Source: Caenispirillum salinarum AK4 (GTDB lineage: Bacteria; Pseudomonadota; Alphaproteobacteria; Rhodospirillales; Rhodospirillaceae). Taken from it: DNA of 64,000 nucleotides. The notes under the pieces were generated by a model. That model ran no database searches. It had not been told where the DNA came from and saw only the letters and a list, made by a program, of their open reading frames with translations. The stretch is from contig NZ_ANHY01000004.1 in the NCBI RefSeq assembly GCF_000315795.1, positions 62,001 through 126,000 on the forward strand, given 5' to 3'. How positions within the stretch are numbered: the stretch's first letter is position 1; every line of letters begins with the position of its first letter. Positions 1 to 8,633 of the stretch are shown here, one piece after another. A program made the translations under genes and the position numbers.

Positions 1-575
1 AGGTAGCGGTCGCCGTTCCACCAGTAGCTGGGGCAGGAGGTGGTGCAGCAGAAGCACAGGATGCACTCCCACAGGCCGTCCAGCTCGGCGCGCTCTTCCG
101 GCGACTGCGGACGCTCCTTGTTGGCGGACACCGCCGTGTCGGCCTTCATCCAGGGCTCGATGCTGCGGTACTGGGCATAGACCGTGGTCAGGTCGGGCAC
201 AAGGTCCTTGACCACCGGCATGTGCGGCAGCGGGTAGACGTTGACCGCGCCGTCGACCTCGTCGATGGGCTTCAGGCACGCCAGGGTGTTGCCGCCGTCG
301 ATGTTCATGGAGCACGAGCCGCAGATGCCCTCGCGGCACGAGCGCCGCAGGGTCAGCGTGCTGTCGACCTCGTTCTTGATCTTCAAGAGGGCGTCCAGGA
401 CCATGGGGCCGCAGTCGTCCAGGTCGATCTCGAACGTGTCCACGCGCGGGTTTTCGCCCAGGTCCGGATCGTAGCGGTAGATCTTGAAGGCCTTGACGTT
501 CTTCGCACCGGCCGGCGCCTTGAAGGTCTTGCCCTCCTTCACGCGGCTGTTCGGCGGCAGAGTGAATTCAGCCAT
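1..575 (-). CDS. sdhB: Succinate dehydrogenase iron-sulfur subunit (partial, 3' end outside window)
   Basis: This is the iron-sulfur subunit of respiratory complex II, which passes electrons from the FAD of SdhA to quinone at the inner membrane. About 191 residues are visible and the C-terminus runs off the left edge. A plant-type [2Fe-2S] ligand set is seen (C80, C85, C88, C100, with C80-R-E-G-I-C85-G-S-C88), followed by the first ferredoxin-type cluster motif (C171, C174, C177, C181) just before the edge. The start [10 protein letters not shown] fits the family and lies 45 bases after the sdhA stop, in the order sdhC-sdhD-sdhA-sdhB usual in alphaproteobacteria. It is the last gene of the operon visible here. 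Confidence 0.97.
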   Translation of the reverse strand, partial: MAEFTLPPNSRVKEGKTFKAPAGAKNVKAFKIYRYDPDLGENPRVDTFEIDLDDCGPMVLDALLKIKNEVDSTLTLRRSCREGICGSCSMNIDGGNTLACLKPIDEVDGAVNVYPLPHMPVVKDLVPDLTTVYAQYRSIEPWMKADTAVSANKERPQSPEERAELDGLWECILCFCCTTSCPSYWWNGDRY

Positions 576-620
576 GTCTTTTTCCTCGCAACAGGCGTCG
601 TCTGCGTTCAATCAGACCGA

Positions 621-2411
621 TCAGTACACGCGCTTCTTGGGCTCGATGTACTCGACCTCGTCCGTCAGCGTGTAGGTGTGCACGGGACGGTAATCGAGGG
701 TGACCTTGTAGTCGTGATCGACGTAGGCGAGCGTGTGCTTCATCCAGTTGGCGTCGTCGCGGTCCGGGTAGTCCTCGTGGGCGTGCGCGCCGCGGCTCTC
801 CTGGCGCGCTTCGGCGCCCGAGATAGTGGCGAGCGCCGACGCCATCAAGTTCTCCAGCTCCAGCGCCTCGGTCAGGTCGGTGTTGAACACCAGCGACCGG
901 TCGGTGACCTTGAGGTCCTTGAGCAGGCCGGCGATCTCGGAGACCTTGTCCAGACCTTCCTTGAGGCTCTGCTTGGTGCGGAACACCGCCGCGTCGTTCT
1001 GCATGGTGCCCTGCAGCTTCGAGCGGATCTCGTGGGTGGTCAGCGAGCCGTTGGCGTTGCGGATGCGGTCGATGCGCGACAGCGCCAGGTCATCGGCGGA
1101 CTTGGGAACCGGCTTGTGCTTGGTGCCCGGCTTGACCAGTTCCGCGGCGCGGTGCGCGGCGGCGCGGCCGAAGACCACCAGGTCGAGCAGCGAGTTGGTG
1201 CCCAGGCGGTTGGCGCCGTGGACCGACACGCAGGCCGCCTCGCCGACGGCCATCAGGCCGCCGACCACCTGGTCGGGGTTGTCCTTGGTCGGACGCACGA
1301 CCTCGCCCATGTAGGTGGTCGGAATGCCGCCCATGTTGTAGTGCACGGTCGGCAGCACGGGGATCGGCTCCTTCGTGGCGTCGACGCCGGCGAAGATCTT
1401 GGCCGTTTCCGTGATGCCCGGCAGGCGGGCGTGCAGCACGTCGGCGCCCAGGTGTTCCAGGTGCAGGTGGATGTGGTCCTTGTTCGGACCCACACCGCGA
1501 CCCTCGCGGATTTCCATGGTCATGGCGCGGGAGACGACGTCGCGCGAGGCCAGGTCCTTGGCCGTCGGGGCGTAACGCTCCATGAAGCGCTCACCCTCGG
1601 AGTTGGTGAGGTAGCCGCCCTCGCCGCGCGCGCCTTCGGTAATCAGGCAGCCCGAGCCGTAGATGCCGGTCGGGTGGAACTGCACGAACTCGTGGTCCTG
1701 GAGCGGCAGGCCGGCGCGGGCGACCATGCCGTTGCCGTCGCCGGTGCAGGTGTGCGCCGAGGTGCAGGAGAAGTAGGCGCGGCCGTAACCGCCGGTCGCC
1801 AGCACCGTCTGGTGGGCGCGGAAGCGGTGGATCGTGCCGTTGGCCATGTCCAGCGCGATGACGCCGCGGCAGGAGCCGTCTTCCGGGTCCATCAGCAGGT
1901 CGACGGCGAAGAACTCGACGAAGAACTCGGCGTTGTGCTTCAGCGACTGCTGGTAGAGCGTGTGCAGGATGGCGTGGCCGGTGCGGTCGGCGGCCGCACA
2001 GGCGCGCTGCACCGGGGCCTCGCCGAAGTTGCGCATGTGGCCGCCGAACGGGCGCTGGTAGATCTTGCCGTCCTCGGTGCGCGAAAACGGCACGCCGAAG
2101 TGCTCCAGCTCGTAGACCGCCGGCACGGCCTCGCGGCACATGTATTCGATGGCGTCCTGGTCGCCGAGCCAGTCGGAGCCCTTGACGGTGTCGTACATGT
2201 GCCACTGCCACTTGTCCTCGGCCATGTTGCCGAGCGACGCGCCGATGCCGCCCTGGGCGGCGACGGTGTGGGAGCGGGTGGGGAAAACCTTGGTGACGCA
2301 GGCCGTCTTCAGGCCGGCGGCGACCATGCCGAAGGTGGCCCGGAGGCCGGCGCCGCCGGCGCCGACGACCACCACGTCGTATTCATGGTCGATGATGTCG
2401 TATTCAGCCAT
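621..2411 (-). CDS. sdhA: Succinate dehydrogenase flavoprotein subunit
   Basis: SdhA oxidises succinate to fumarate in the TCA cycle and carries covalent FAD. The 596-residue product has the usual length. It shows the N-terminal dinucleotide fold ([13 protein letters not shown] near residues 13-25), the flavin-attachment motif [10 protein letters not shown] with His48, and the C-terminal ending expected for the family. The start is preceded by GAGG a few bases upstream and lies 5 bases after the sdhD stop, so translation is probably coupled. It works with the membrane anchors SdhC and SdhD upstream and SdhB downstream. Nothing unusual is seen in the sequence. Confidence 0.98.
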   Translation of the reverse strand: MAEYDIIDHEYDVVVVGAGGAGLRATFGMVAAGLKTACVTKVFPTRSHTVAAQGGIGASLGNMAEDKWQWHMYDTVKGSDWLGDQDAIEYMCREAVPAVYELEHFGVPFSRTEDGKIYQRPFGGHMRNFGEAPVQRACAAADRTGHAILHTLYQQSLKHNAEFFVEFFAVDLLMDPEDGSCRGVIALDMANGTIHRFRAHQTVLATGGYGRAYFSCTSAHTCTGDGNGMVARAGLPLQDHEFVQFHPTGIYGSGCLITEGARGEGGYLTNSEGERFMERYAPTAKDLASRDVVSRAMTMEIREGRGVGPNKDHIHLHLEHLGADVLHARLPGITETAKIFAGVDATKEPIPVLPTVHYNMGGIPTTYMGEVVRPTKDNPDQVVGGLMAVGEAACVSVHGANRLGTNSLLDLVVFGRAAAHRAAELVKPGTKHKPVPKSADDLALSRIDRIRNANGSLTTHEIRSKLQGTMQNDAAVFRTKQSLKEGLDKVSEIAGLLKDLKVTDRSLVFNTDLTEALELENLMASALATISGAEARQESRGAHAHEDYPDRDDANWMKHTLAYVDHDYKVTLDYRPVHTYTLTDEVEYIEPKKRVY

Positions 2412-2416
2412 TTACC

Positions 2417-2794
2417 TCAGCCTCCGAAGGCAACTTTGAGGACCGACAGGATGCCGAAGGCGGCCAGCGCGAAGCTCACCAGCTTGACGGCGATCAGCGA
2501 GGGCGCGCGGGCGCCGCCGTGGACGTAGTCCTCGATGACGACCTGAAGGCCCAGCGCCATGTGCCAGAAGCTGACGCCGATCGTCAGGATCATCATGGTG
2601 GCGTTGCCGGGATTGCTCAGCCAGCGGGTGAAGGTGGCGTAGTCGCCGCCGACGTTGGAGATGATGGCGGTGACGAACCAGAAGCCGAGCACGATGAGGC
2701 CGACCGCGCTGACGCGCTGGGCGATCCAGTGACCGACACCTTCCTTGGCGGAACCCAGGCCGCGGACGCGGCCGAGAGGAGAACGCAGGCTCAT
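2417..2794 (-). CDS. sdhD: Succinate dehydrogenase membrane anchor subunit
   Basis: This 125-residue hydrophobic protein is one of the two membrane anchors that bind haem b and ubiquinone in complex II. I chose the start MSLRSPLGRV at 2794, not the longer reading frame, because the extension would overlap sdhC coding sequence; the chosen start lies 14 bases after the sdhC stop. Three membrane segments are apparent, around residues 28-48, 62-88 and 100-122. The segment with His (SFWHMALGLQVVIEDYVHG) resembles the haem and quinone region of SdhD. The family diverges strongly in sequence, so position in the operon carries much of the assignment. Confidence 0.93.
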   Translation of the reverse strand: MSLRSPLGRVRGLGSAKEGVGHWIAQRVSAVGLIVLGFWFVTAIISNVGGDYATFTRWLSNPGNATMMILTIGVSFWHMALGLQVVIEDYVHGGARAPSLIAVKLVSFALAAFGILSVLKVAFGG

Positions 2795-2808
2795 GAGTAT
2801 TTTCCCCC

Positions 2809-3189
2809 TCAGGCCAGACCGATGATCCAGGCGAGCACGGTCAGCACGGCAGTGGCCGCGATGACGGCGTACGACGAGCGGCGCGCTTCTTCCTTGGTCA
2901 GGCCGACGCCCACGTCCCACACCAGGTGGCGGATACCGCTGACGGTGTGGAAGAAGAAGGCGACCGAGAAGCCCAGCAGAAGCAGATAGCCGAACCACGA
3001 GGTGATGAACCCCATGGCGGCGTCGTAGGTCTCCGGTCCGTAGGCCGCCGCGCCCACCCAGTAGGTCAGCAGCAGCATGCCGATGGAGATTCCCACGCCG
3101 GTGATGCGATGCAGGATCGACAGCTTGCCCTCGATGGGCAGCTTGTAGACCTGAAGGTGCGGCGACAACGGCCGAGTGTCAGATTTCAT
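2809..3189 (-). CDS. sdhC: Succinate dehydrogenase cytochrome b556 subunit
   Basis: SdhC is the cytochrome b subunit of complex II. The 126-residue product begins MKSDTRPLSPHLQVY, the standard N-terminus of the family (RPLSPHLQ-Y), which decides the start over an upstream in-frame ATG at 3267. It has three membrane segments. The family signature HRITGVG follows the SIL motif near residue 26, and FFHTVSGIRHLVWD holds the histidine expected to ligate haem b. It is the first gene of the sdhCDAB operon. Its promoter should lie in the 343 bases between it and mch. Confidence 0.96.
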   Translation of the reverse strand: MKSDTRPLSPHLQVYKLPIEGKLSILHRITGVGISIGMLLLTYWVGAAAYGPETYDAAMGFITSWFGYLLLLGFSVAFFFHTVSGIRHLVWDVGVGLTKEEARRSSYAVIAATAVLTVLAWIIGLA

Positions 3190-3532
3190 GGCGTCAGCCT
3201 CTTCGACGGTCGGCGCCCGATAGCGGACGCGCATAAGTCTGCGGCGCGTTTCCGCGCCTGTTCCCATACGTCGCGGCGCGCGCGGCGCCTCGTCTTGGCG
3301 AGGGCACGGCCACCCCTCCCACCCGCGGGGAGGATGCCGCGCCCGACTCCGATCCGCGCGAACCCCGCCGGCGGCAAGCGCCGGGGCGATGCACGCGCCC
3401 CCTCGTCACGGCGTTCCGGGAGACGCCAGGAGTCATGCGGCAATGCGGCAGAAGGTTTATCCCCTCGCCCCACCCCTGTCAACGCTCCCGGGTGGGCTGG
3501 ACCGGGACCACACCCACCCGGGTGGGTAGGCG
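3190..3532. other. Intergenic region between mch and sdhC
   Basis: No convincing gene is seen in these 343 bases. Open frames on both strands here have arginine-rich, family-free translations typical of GC-rich antisense noise. The interval should hold the sdhC promoter (minus strand), but no clear -35/-10 pair could be read. Its one structured element is the palindrome at 3512-3527, next to the mch stop. Confidence 0.5.
3512..3527. repeat. Perfect 16-bp palindrome after mch
   Basis: ACCCACCCGGGTGGGT is a perfect palindrome 6 bases beyond the mch stop codon (mch reads on the minus strand). A related CCCGGGTGGG lies about 25 bases further downstream of mch, at 3487-3496. There is no loop and no T-tract, so it is a poor intrinsic terminator. 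It could be a protein-binding site upstream of sdhC or part of a larger fold. Confidence 0.5.
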
Positions 3533-4597
3533 TCAGGGCTGCCGACGGGGCATGAGAACGGTGTAGTCAAAGTCGAGAACCACCTGCGGATCGTACTTGC
3601 CGTCATCCCCCTTGAGCGGGTGGTCCGCGCAAGGGCGATCCTTCGTGGCAATGGTACGGAGACGCAGCGCGCCCAGATCAGGACGCTCGTGGATCTCGTT
3701 CTTCTCCACCACCTCGGTCCAGGCGTGGATGGTGTCGCCGGCAAACGTGGGATTGCAATGGGTTCCGCCGTTGATGGCGACGATCTTGAAGGCGTTTTCC
3801 AGCCCGTTAAACGACAGTGCGCGGGCCAGGCTGATGATGTGGCCGCCGTAGATCAGGCGCTTGCCGAAGCGGCCCTTGGCCTGCTCGAACTGGTTGAAGT
3901 GCACCTTGGCGGTGTTCTGGTAGAGGCGGGTGGCCATCATGTGCTCCGCCTCCTCGATGGTCATGCCGTCGACGTGGTCGATCTTTTCCCCCGGCTCGTA
4001 GTCCTCCCACGCAAACGTCGAGCCGGCGCGCTGGAAGTCGTACTTGTCCAGGCGCAGGCCGGTCGGCAGGCGCAGCGACTCGGGCGTCACCGCCTTGGGC
4101 AGGTCGGGCAGCACGGCCTCGGGCGCGGGGCTGGCGGGGTCCTTCTTGTTGACCATGACCCAGCGGCAGTATTCCACCACCATCTGGTCGTCCTGGTTGA
4201 CGGCGCGGGAGCGCACGTAGACGACGCCGGTCTTGCCGTTGGAATTCTCCTTCAGGCCGATGACCTCGCTGGTGGTTCGGATGGTGTCGCCGGCGTAGAC
4301 CGGCACGCCGAAGCGGCCGTCGGCATAACCCAGGTTGGCGACCGCGTTCAGGCTGATGTCGGGCACGGTCTTGCCAAACGCGATGTGGAAGACCAGCAGG
4401 TCGTCGGCCGGCATGTCCTCGAACCCCAGGTCCATGGCGAAGTCGGCGGCCGACTGCACGGCGAATCGCGGGCCGTAGAGCGCGGTGTAGAGCGCGATGT
4501 CGCCTTCCGTCACCGTGCGCGGCGTGGCGTGGCGGATTTCCTGCCCGATGGCGAAATCCTCGAAGTAATTGCCGGGGTTTGTCTTGGTCTTGGTCAT
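3533..4597 (-). CDS. mch: Mesaconyl-CoA hydratase (beta-methylmalyl-CoA dehydratase)
   Basis: Mch interconverts mesaconyl-C1-CoA and beta-methylmalyl-CoA in the ethylmalonyl-CoA pathway, which assimilates acetyl-CoA without isocitrate lyase. The 354-residue product has two MaoC/hot-dog halves, roughly residues 10-160 and 200-345. The first carries NYFEDFAIGQEIRHATPRT and the second VHFNQFEQAKGRFGKRLIYGG (shown in part), both typical of the family. I chose the ATG at 4597 because GGAGA lies about 8 bases upstream and because MTKTKTNPGNYF is the expected start; the in-frame extension to 4654 enters the repeat element. It lies between mcl2 and sdhCDAB. As I recall, Rhodobacter has mcl2, mch and sdh genes close together too, which supports the call. 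Confidence 0.9.
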   Translation of the reverse strand: MTKTKTNPGNYFEDFAIGQEIRHATPRTVTEGDIALYTALYGPRFAVQSAADFAMDLGFEDMPADDLLVFHIAFGKTVPDISLNAVANLGYADGRFGVPVYAGDTIRTTSEVIGLKENSNGKTGVVYVRSRAVNQDDQMVVEYCRWVMVNKKDPASPAPEAVLPDLPKAVTPESLRLPTGLRLDKYDFQRAGSTFAWEDYEPGEKIDHVDGMTIEEAEHMMATRLYQNTAKVHFNQFEQAKGRFGKRLIYGGHIISLARALSFNGLENAFKIVAINGGTHCNPTFAGDTIHAWTEVVEKNEIHERPDLGALRLRTIATKDRPCADHPLKGDDGKYDPQVVLDFDYTVLMPRRQP

Positions 4598-4636
4598 GAC
4601 TGTTGTCTCCGCGTGAGACGGCGGTGGAGTGGGGGT

Positions 4637-4814
4637 GAACCGCCAAGACACCAAGGCACCAAGACAGCGCGGCTTGCCGCACCATCCATGACCGCGCCAC
4701 CGGGCGCAGCCCGGCTTGATTCAGAAGCGGTGGAGCGTGCTTCGCACGCGGCCGAGGAAGCCGATGCCGTAAGCCCGGCACCGGCCTCTTGGTGTCTTGG
4801 TGCCTTGGTGGTTC
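4637..4814. repeat. MITE-like element with 30-bp imperfect terminal inverted repeats
   Basis: The ends 4637-4666 and 4785-4814 are inverted copies matching at 25 of 30 positions. Each is built from short CTTGGTG-type units (CCAAGACACCAAGGCACC in the left copy). The interior holds two perfect short hairpins: CCGGGC-GCA-GCCCGG at 4700-4714 and GCGTGC-TTC-GCACGC at 4735-4749. There is no coding capacity for a transposase. The element occupies almost the whole mcl2-mch intergenic region. I interpret it as a non-autonomous inserted repeat (MITE or REP-like); copy number elsewhere in the genome is unknown. Confidence 0.7.
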
Positions 4815-4840
4815 AAAAAAAGCGTCGCGGTGCGAGGGCC

Positions 4841-5722
4841 TTACGCCCCCGCCGCCGCGTCCAGTTCGTCGATCTGTTCCGACAGGCTGACGAGGCGCTT
4901 GGCGTTTTCCACGTGCAGGTTCTCGATCAGCTTGCCGTCGACGACGACCACGCCCTTGCCTTCCTTCACGGCCTCGGCGTGGGCGTCGATGATGCGGCGC
5001 GACCATTCCACCTGTTCGGCGCTCGGCGCGAAGGCCTCGTTGGCCATGCCGATGGTCTTGGGGTGGATGAGCGTCTTGCCGTCGAAGCCGAACTCGCGGC
5101 CCTGCACGCAGCTTTCCTTGAAGCCCTCGTCGTCCTGCAGGTCCAGGTACACGCCGTCCAGCAGCGCCAGCCCGTAGGCGCGGGCCGCCAGGGCGCAGAG
5201 ACCCAGGCTGGTGACGAAGGGCAGGCGCATCTTCGTGTGTTCGGCATGCAGGTCCTTGGCGAGGTCCGAGGTGCCCATGACGAAGCCGCCCATGCGCGGA
5301 GTCGCGTTGGCGATCTCCTCGGCGTGCAGGATGCCCAGCGGCGTTTCCATCATGCACCAGATGGCCATGTCGGCCGGCGCGCCGGCCTCGTCCATGATGC
5401 GCTCGCACAGGCGCACGGCGTCGGCGCTTTCCACCTTGGGCAGCAGGATGCCGTCGGCTTCCGACGACGCGGCGGCCTTGATGTCGTCATGGCCCCAGGG
5501 GGTGTTCAGGCCGTTGACGCGGATCAGCACCTCGCGCTTGCCGTACTGGCCGGCGGCGGCAACCACGTTTCGGCGGGCCTCCTCCTTGGCGTCGGGCGCG
5601 GTGGCGTCCTCCAGGTCCAGGATCAGGCCGTCGGCGGCCAGGGTCTTGGCCTTCTCCAGTGCGCGGGTGTTGGACCCCGGCATGTAGAGGACACTGCGGC
5701 GCGGGCGGGTCACGGTGGCCAT
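4841..5722 (-). CDS. mcl2: (3S)-malyl-CoA thioesterase / malyl-CoA lyase-like (CitE family)
   Basis: This 293-residue protein of the HpcH/HpaI-CitE aldolase family begins MATVTRPRRSVLYMPGSNTR (residues 1-20). It has the metal-site segments DLEDATAPDAKEEAR and LPKVESADAV. The 'RRSVLYMPGSN' beginning and the linkage to mch and sdh resemble Rhodobacter Mcl2, which hydrolyses (3S)-malyl-CoA to malate and CoA; Mcl1-type lyases start differently. A lyase acting on malyl-CoA or beta-methylmalyl-CoA cannot be excluded from sequence alone. AGGGAGAG lies just upstream of the ATG and supports this start over the in-frame codon at 5869. A promoter-like sequence lies at 5796-5824. Confidence 0.85.
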   Translation of the reverse strand: MATVTRPRRSVLYMPGSNTRALEKAKTLAADGLILDLEDATAPDAKEEARRNVVAAAGQYGKREVLIRVNGLNTPWGHDDIKAAASSEADGILLPKVESADAVRLCERIMDEAGAPADMAIWCMMETPLGILHAEEIANATPRMGGFVMGTSDLAKDLHAEHTKMRLPFVTSLGLCALAARAYGLALLDGVYLDLQDDEGFKESCVQGREFGFDGKTLIHPKTIGMANEAFAPSAEQVEWSRRIIDAHAEAVKEGKGVVVVDGKLIENLHVENAKRLVSLSEQIDELDAAAGA

Positions 5723-5795
5723 GAAACGCTCTCCCTTCCTGTGTGCGGCGTTGCGCATGGATCGACGGGCGAAAACCGCCCGCGTGCTGCGCCGC

Positions 5796-5824
5796 ACACT
5801 ATCCCCGCCGCGCACGCCTGACAA
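5796..5824 (-). promoter_or_regulatory. Putative sigma-70 promoter of mcl2
   Basis: Read on the minus strand, TTGTCA (5824-5819) is followed after 17 bases by TAGTGT (5801-5796). Transcription would start near 5789, about 67 bases upstream of the mcl2 ATG. The -35 is good and the -10 is weak, so this is only a candidate. Confidence 0.35.
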
Positions 5825-6091
5825 GCCGGATGTGAAACATTCGAACCCAGATGAGGCGCTGCGGGTCATTTTCTGAGGAATAGGTGGCCCGCACGCCGGA
5901 GGAGGGGGAGAGGCGTGCGGGCCGGGGATAACGACGCGCCGCGGGATCGACCGGGGCAGGCAGGACGGCGCGTCGCCGTGCCCTCTTTATGCAGGGATTG
6001 GCGTCTGCCGATCCATCCGATTTACCAAAGATTTTTGATCGCTTTTGCCGATTCATGACGGCGCCCGGGGCCATGGCCCGGAAATGGCCCG

Positions 6092-6119
6092 TTGCCCGCC
6101 TCTCCATGGGGCTTATAGT
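6092..6119 (+). promoter_or_regulatory. Putative sigma-70 promoter of pdxY
   Basis: TTGCCC (6092-6097) and TATAGT (6114-6119) are 16 bases apart. Transcription would start near 6126, giving a leader of about 30 bases before the TTG start of pdxY. Confidence 0.4.
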
Positions 6120-6154
6120 GCGGAGCCATCGCGTTCCGGACCCGGAGGCCACTC

Positions 6155-7036
6155 TTGGCGATCCTTTCCATCCAGTCCCACGTCGCCTACGGCCATGTGG
6201 GCAACTCGGCGGCCGTGTTCCCCTTGCAGCGCCTGGGCAACGAGGTGTGGCCGGTGCACACCGTGCACTTCTCCAACCACACGGGCTACGAAACCGTGCG
6301 CGGCACCGTCCTCGGGGCCGACCTGGTGCGCGACACGGTCCGGGGCATCGGCGAGCGCGGCGTGCTCGGCCGTTGCGACGCCCTGCTGTCCGGCTACCTG
6401 GGCGACGCCGGCATCGGCCATGCGGTGGTGGAAGCCGCCGACGCCGTGAAGGCCGCCAATCCCGACGCCATCTACTGCTGCGATCCGGTCATGGGCGACC
6501 ACGACGCCACGGGCGGGCCGGGCGGGCTTTACGTCAAGCCCGACATCCCCGACCTGATGCGCGACGTGGTCATCCCCCGCTCCGACCTCGCCACGCCCAA
6601 CCAGTTTGAGCTGGAGCTGCTGACAGGCCGCCCCTGCTCCCTCATGAGCCAGGTGGTCGAGGCCGTCGACGCCCTGCGCGCCCTGGGCCCCCGGGTGGTC
6701 ATGGTCACGTCGCTGCGGCGCTGCGACGCCGATCCGCAGCGGATCGAGGTGCTGGCACGCGGGCCGGAAGGGGCGTGGATCATCTCCACACCGCGCATCC
6801 CGCTGGCGCATCCGCCGACCGGCTCGGGCGATGCCTTCGCCGCCCTGTTCCTGGGCCACTACCTGCGCAGCCGGCGCGTGCCCGAGGCGCTGGAAGCCGC
6901 CGTCAACGGCCTGTTCACGGTGTTCGAGGCCACTGAACGGGCCGGCGGGCGCGAGCTTGCCCTGATCGAGGCGCAGGACGCCCTGGCGGCGCCGGCGCGA
7001 CGGTTCCGTGCGGAGTCGCTGCCGGTGCCGGCATAG
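6155..7036 (+). CDS. pdxY: Pyridoxal kinase PdxY
   Basis: PdxY phosphorylates pyridoxal to pyridoxal 5'-phosphate in the vitamin B6 salvage route. The 293-residue protein begins (M)AILSIQSHVAYGHVGNSAA, the strongly conserved start of the family. It carries a CDPVMGD segment near residue 110 and the ribokinase-superfamily active-site motif PPTGSGDAF, with the catalytic Asp, near residue 225. The start codon is TTG: the conserved N-terminus begins there and GGAGG lies about 7 bases upstream. The gene is transcribed alone, divergent from mcl2. Confidence 0.94.
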   Translation: MAILSIQSHVAYGHVGNSAAVFPLQRLGNEVWPVHTVHFSNHTGYETVRGTVLGADLVRDTVRGIGERGVLGRCDALLSGYLGDAGIGHAVVEAADAVKAANPDAIYCCDPVMGDHDATGGPGGLYVKPDIPDLMRDVVIPRSDLATPNQFELELLTGRPCSLMSQVVEAVDALRALGPRVVMVTSLRRCDADPQRIEVLARGPEGAWIISTPRIPLAHPPTGSGDAFAALFLGHYLRSRRVPEALEAAVNGLFTVFEATERAGGRELALIEAQDALAAPARRFRAESLPVPA

Positions 7037-7143
7037 GTCCCACGGCACATGGTACGGAACGAACGGGGTTTTCCCAAAGGGGTTATATTTCTACTCCCTT
7101 TAGCATAGTCTGACCCCAAAGAAATTGAGGGGAGGCCGATACC

Positions 7144-8604
7144 ATGCCCAATGCTGACGGGGGCGCCTCCGGCGCCGGCGCTGGCGCCGTTTCCTCGCAC
7201 ATGACCGAGGGAGGGTCCGGCTCGCGCGCGGTTGAAGCGAACGCCACCGCCGTGCGGGCGCTGTCCAACCTGTGGCGCGACACCAGCCCGGCCCTGCGGG
7301 ACCGCGTCGCCGCGTGCGCCCGCGACGACGCCGGGGCCCTTGCCGACGTCTTCTATGACACCCTGCTGAACGATCCGAAGGCCGCCACCTACCTCAGTCA
7401 CGACCTGGTCCGCACCCGCCTGCGGGCGTCCATGGCCCGGTGGATCGCCGAAGTCTTCAGCGTGCGCGACGAGGACGACATGCGCACGCTGGTGGAGCGC
7501 AACTTTCACGTCGGCGCGGTCCACGCCCGGGTCGACATTCCCCTGACGCTCATCACCCTGGGAATGCGCGTCATCAAGCGCGACATGGCCCGCCGGCTGA
7601 TGCGCAACGAGACGACGCTGCCCCCCGAGCAGACCGGCGACGCCATCCTGTTCCTGGGCGACGTGCTGGACACGCTCGCCGACAACATGCACGAGGCATA
7701 CCTGAGCGACATGGTGGGCAACGTCCGCCAGCGTCAGAGCCTCAAGATGCACATGAGCGGCGAAAGCCTGGCGCTGGAAGGAGAGCGGCTGAAGGCGTCG
7801 CTGTTCGACTGGCTGCGCAGCGTGATGGTCGCCCTGTACGACGACGAGGTGCAGGCTGCCGTCCTGCCGCCGCTGGAAACCAGCGATTTCGGCCTGTGGC
7901 TGAACCACAAGGCGGACCTCGCTTTCGGCGGAATGCGGGAGTTGGACGTGCTGCGCGAGATGGTCGCCGCCATCACCCGGAGGATCGCCGAGGCGCGGGC
8001 CGGAAACCATCCGACGATCGACCTGATCCGCCAGCTTGACCGCGACGTGACGGAGGTCGCGTTCCTGCTGTCATCGGTCACCACCCACGCCGTGGAGCTG
8101 GAAACCGGGCGCGACAGCCTGACCCGCCTGCTGACCCGGCGCTTCCTGCCGTCCATCCTGCAACGCGAGGTCGCCATGAGCATGCGCCACGGCCGCCCCT
8201 TCGCGGTCATGCTGGTGGACGGCGACCATTTCAAGGCGATCAACGACACCTACGGTCACGACGGCGGCGACCGGGTGCTGGTGTCCCTGGCGGAAACCCT
8301 GAGCGGCTGCGTCAGGGCCGGGGATTTCGCCTTCCGATACGGCGGCGAGGAGTTCCTGCTGGTGCTCGCCGAAATGAACGCATCCACCCTGGCGGCCAAG
8401 GCCGAAGCGATCCGCCGGGAGGTGGAGGCCAGACCGATCGACGTCGGCGACGGCGTCAAGATCCGCGTGACGATCTCCGTCGGGGCAGCCCTGCATGACG
8501 GCCATCCCGATTACCAGCGCGTCATCAAGGCCGCCGACGACGCGCTGTACGCCGCCAAGGACGGCGGACGCAACGCGGTGCGCGTCGCACCCCCGCCGAC
8601 CTGA
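7144..8604 (+). CDS. Globin-coupled sensor diguanylate cyclase (DosC-like)
   Basis: This 486-residue soluble protein has three parts: a sensor globin (about residues 35-190), a helical linker domain (about 200-310) and a GGDEF domain (about 320-482). Proximal haem His127 lies in GAVHARVDIP, and Tyr71 (VFYDTLL) is the likely distal ligand that governs O2 binding. The cyclase motif is GGEEF at 400-404. An intact RxxD inhibitory site (RAGD, 391-394) lies five residues before it, so activity and product inhibition are both expected. This is the layout of E. coli DosC, which makes c-di-GMP in response to O2. The ATG follows GAGGGGAGG. A response regulator starts 29 bases downstream, probably in the same transcript. 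Confidence 0.93.
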   Translation: MPNADGGASGAGAGAVSSHMTEGGSGSRAVEANATAVRALSNLWRDTSPALRDRVAACARDDAGALADVFYDTLLNDPKAATYLSHDLVRTRLRASMARWIAEVFSVRDEDDMRTLVERNFHVGAVHARVDIPLTLITLGMRVIKRDMARRLMRNETTLPPEQTGDAILFLGDVLDTLADNMHEAYLSDMVGNVRQRQSLKMHMSGESLALEGERLKASLFDWLRSVMVALYDDEVQAAVLPPLETSDFGLWLNHKADLAFGGMRELDVLREMVAAITRRIAEARAGNHPTIDLIRQLDRDVTEVAFLLSSVTTHAVELETGRDSLTRLLTRRFLPSILQREVAMSMRHGRPFAVMLVDGDHFKAINDTYGHDGGDRVLVSLAETLSGCVRAGDFAFRYGGEEFLLVLAEMNASTLAAKAEAIRREVEARPIDVGDGVKIRVTISVGAALHDGHPDYQRVIKAADDALYAAKDGGRNAVRVAPPPT

Positions 8605-8633
8605 GCCCGACCTCCAGATCCGAAAAGCCACAC

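Larger units (their letters stand above)
5723..6154. other. Divergent intergenic region with two perfect stem-loops
   Basis: These 432 bases separate divergent mcl2 and pdxY. No gene is supported; the minus-strand frame at 5799-6152 has no family features. Two perfect stem-loops stand close together: GGCCCGCACGCC (5886-5897) pairs with 5912-5923 over a 14-base loop, and CGACGCGCCG (5932-5941) pairs with 5966-5975 over 24 bases. Neither follows a gene end, so they do not terminate a known gene. An AT-richer stretch at about 5985-6060 follows. Confidence 0.55.

Noticed and set aside
222-2528. Long plus-strand frame opposite sdhA and sdhB
   Set aside because: Same artefact; sdhA is unmistakable on the minus strand.
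5799-6152. Minus-strand 117-codon frame in the mcl2-pdxY gap
   Set aside because: No ribosome-binding site, no family pattern, and it runs across both hairpins and the mcl2 promoter candidate.
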